IMG/VR virus record: IMGVR_UViG_3300037584_001024
Location: 1 to 28,924 of that record
Strand: one strand, 5' to 3'
Source: a virus
Length of the DNA: 28,924 nucleotides
Numbering within the stretch: position 1 is the stretch's first letter; each line of letters starts with the position of its first letter. The notes under the pieces were generated by a model, which did not search any database, was not told where the DNA came from, and saw only the letters and a list, made by a program, of their open reading frames with translations. Below, piece by piece: positions 28,861 through 28,924 of this stretch. The position numbers and the translations under genes were made by a program.

Positions 28861-28924
28861 TTATTTTGTTAATTGTGTTAATAAATTATTTATTTCGGTA
28901 TCTGTCATACCCTCTGTATCGTAA
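28861..28924 (-). CDS. C-terminal end of a truncated gene
   Basis: The last 20 codons of a gene enter from the right edge: YDTEGMTDTEINNLLTQLTK followed by TAA at 28863-28861, one nt before the next ATG. Too short for any family. Confidence 0.5.
   Translation of the reverse strand, partial: YDTEGMTDTEINNLLTQLTK

Noticed and set aside
1-28924. tRNA genes, CRISPR arrays, integrase or repressor
   Set aside because: No cloverleaf-like segment, regular spacer-repeat pattern or recombinase motif was seen in reading both strands.

Overview
The window looks like part of a tailed double-stranded DNA phage genome (siphovirus-like) infecting a Bacteroidota host, most likely a marine flavobacterium. 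This rests on the strongly A+T-rich sequence, the long run of tightly packed genes all on the minus strand (ATGA and TAATG overlaps), an SSB of the Bacteroidota-typical DUF3127 type, and structural proteins of the kinds seen in flavobacterial phages (XkdF-like protease, DUF6712-like connector). I see no integrase, repressor, rRNA, tRNA, CRISPR array or insertion sequence. Host and lifestyle are inferred.

All genes read right to left. (1) 28.9-24.6 kb, lysis and export block: a partial ORF, an acidic protein, a one-TM coiled-coil protein, an exported thioredoxin-like protein without the CXXC pair, an exported outer-membrane barrel-like protein, an M15 peptidase endolysin, a 3TM-type holin and a multidomain protein ending in a DUF5824-like domain. 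(2) 24.5-17.7 kb, early and replication block: NinG-like nuclease, two OB-fold or SSB proteins, a DnaB-type helicase, a sigma-factor-like protein, a small PD-(D/E)XK nuclease, a RecE-like exonuclease, a DUF3310-like protein, a stand-alone DnaA domain IV-like protein and many small proteins. No DNA polymerase, primase or cytosine methyltransferase is visible. (3) 17.7-15.5 kb, DNA modification cassette: ParB-like protein, TET-associated glycosyltransferase-like protein and TET/JBP-type 2OG-Fe(II) dioxygenase, joined by stop/start overlaps and leading straight into the terminase genes. (4) 15.5-1 kb, packaging, tail and head: TerS, TerL, a tail assembly chaperone with a likely programmed -1 frameshift, tail completion proteins, distal tail proteins, tape measure, XkdF-type protease, scaffold, major capsid protein, tube-like protein, portal, connector and a fibre open at the left edge. 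The order is unusual: tail genes precede capsid genes and the portal comes late.

Two results tie the layout together. First, five genes that follow intergenic gaps share an octamer TTTATATA exactly 13 nt upstream of the ATG. Three of them also carry TGCAAAA exactly 33 nt upstream. With hairpin terminators inside the unidirectional array and a phage sigma-like gene, this suggests a phage-specific transcription (or start-proximal translation) signal for late genes. Second, the ParB, glycosyltransferase and TET/JBP cassette suggests that the virion DNA carries hydroxylated and glycosylated bases.

Eleven complete small genes of 39-59 codons were read directly from the sequence and are annotated here. 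Three longer genes (17147, 18159, 15539) are given ATG starts downstream of possible TTG starts, and two others (27861, 3935) are started at internal ATGs for the reasons given in their entries.
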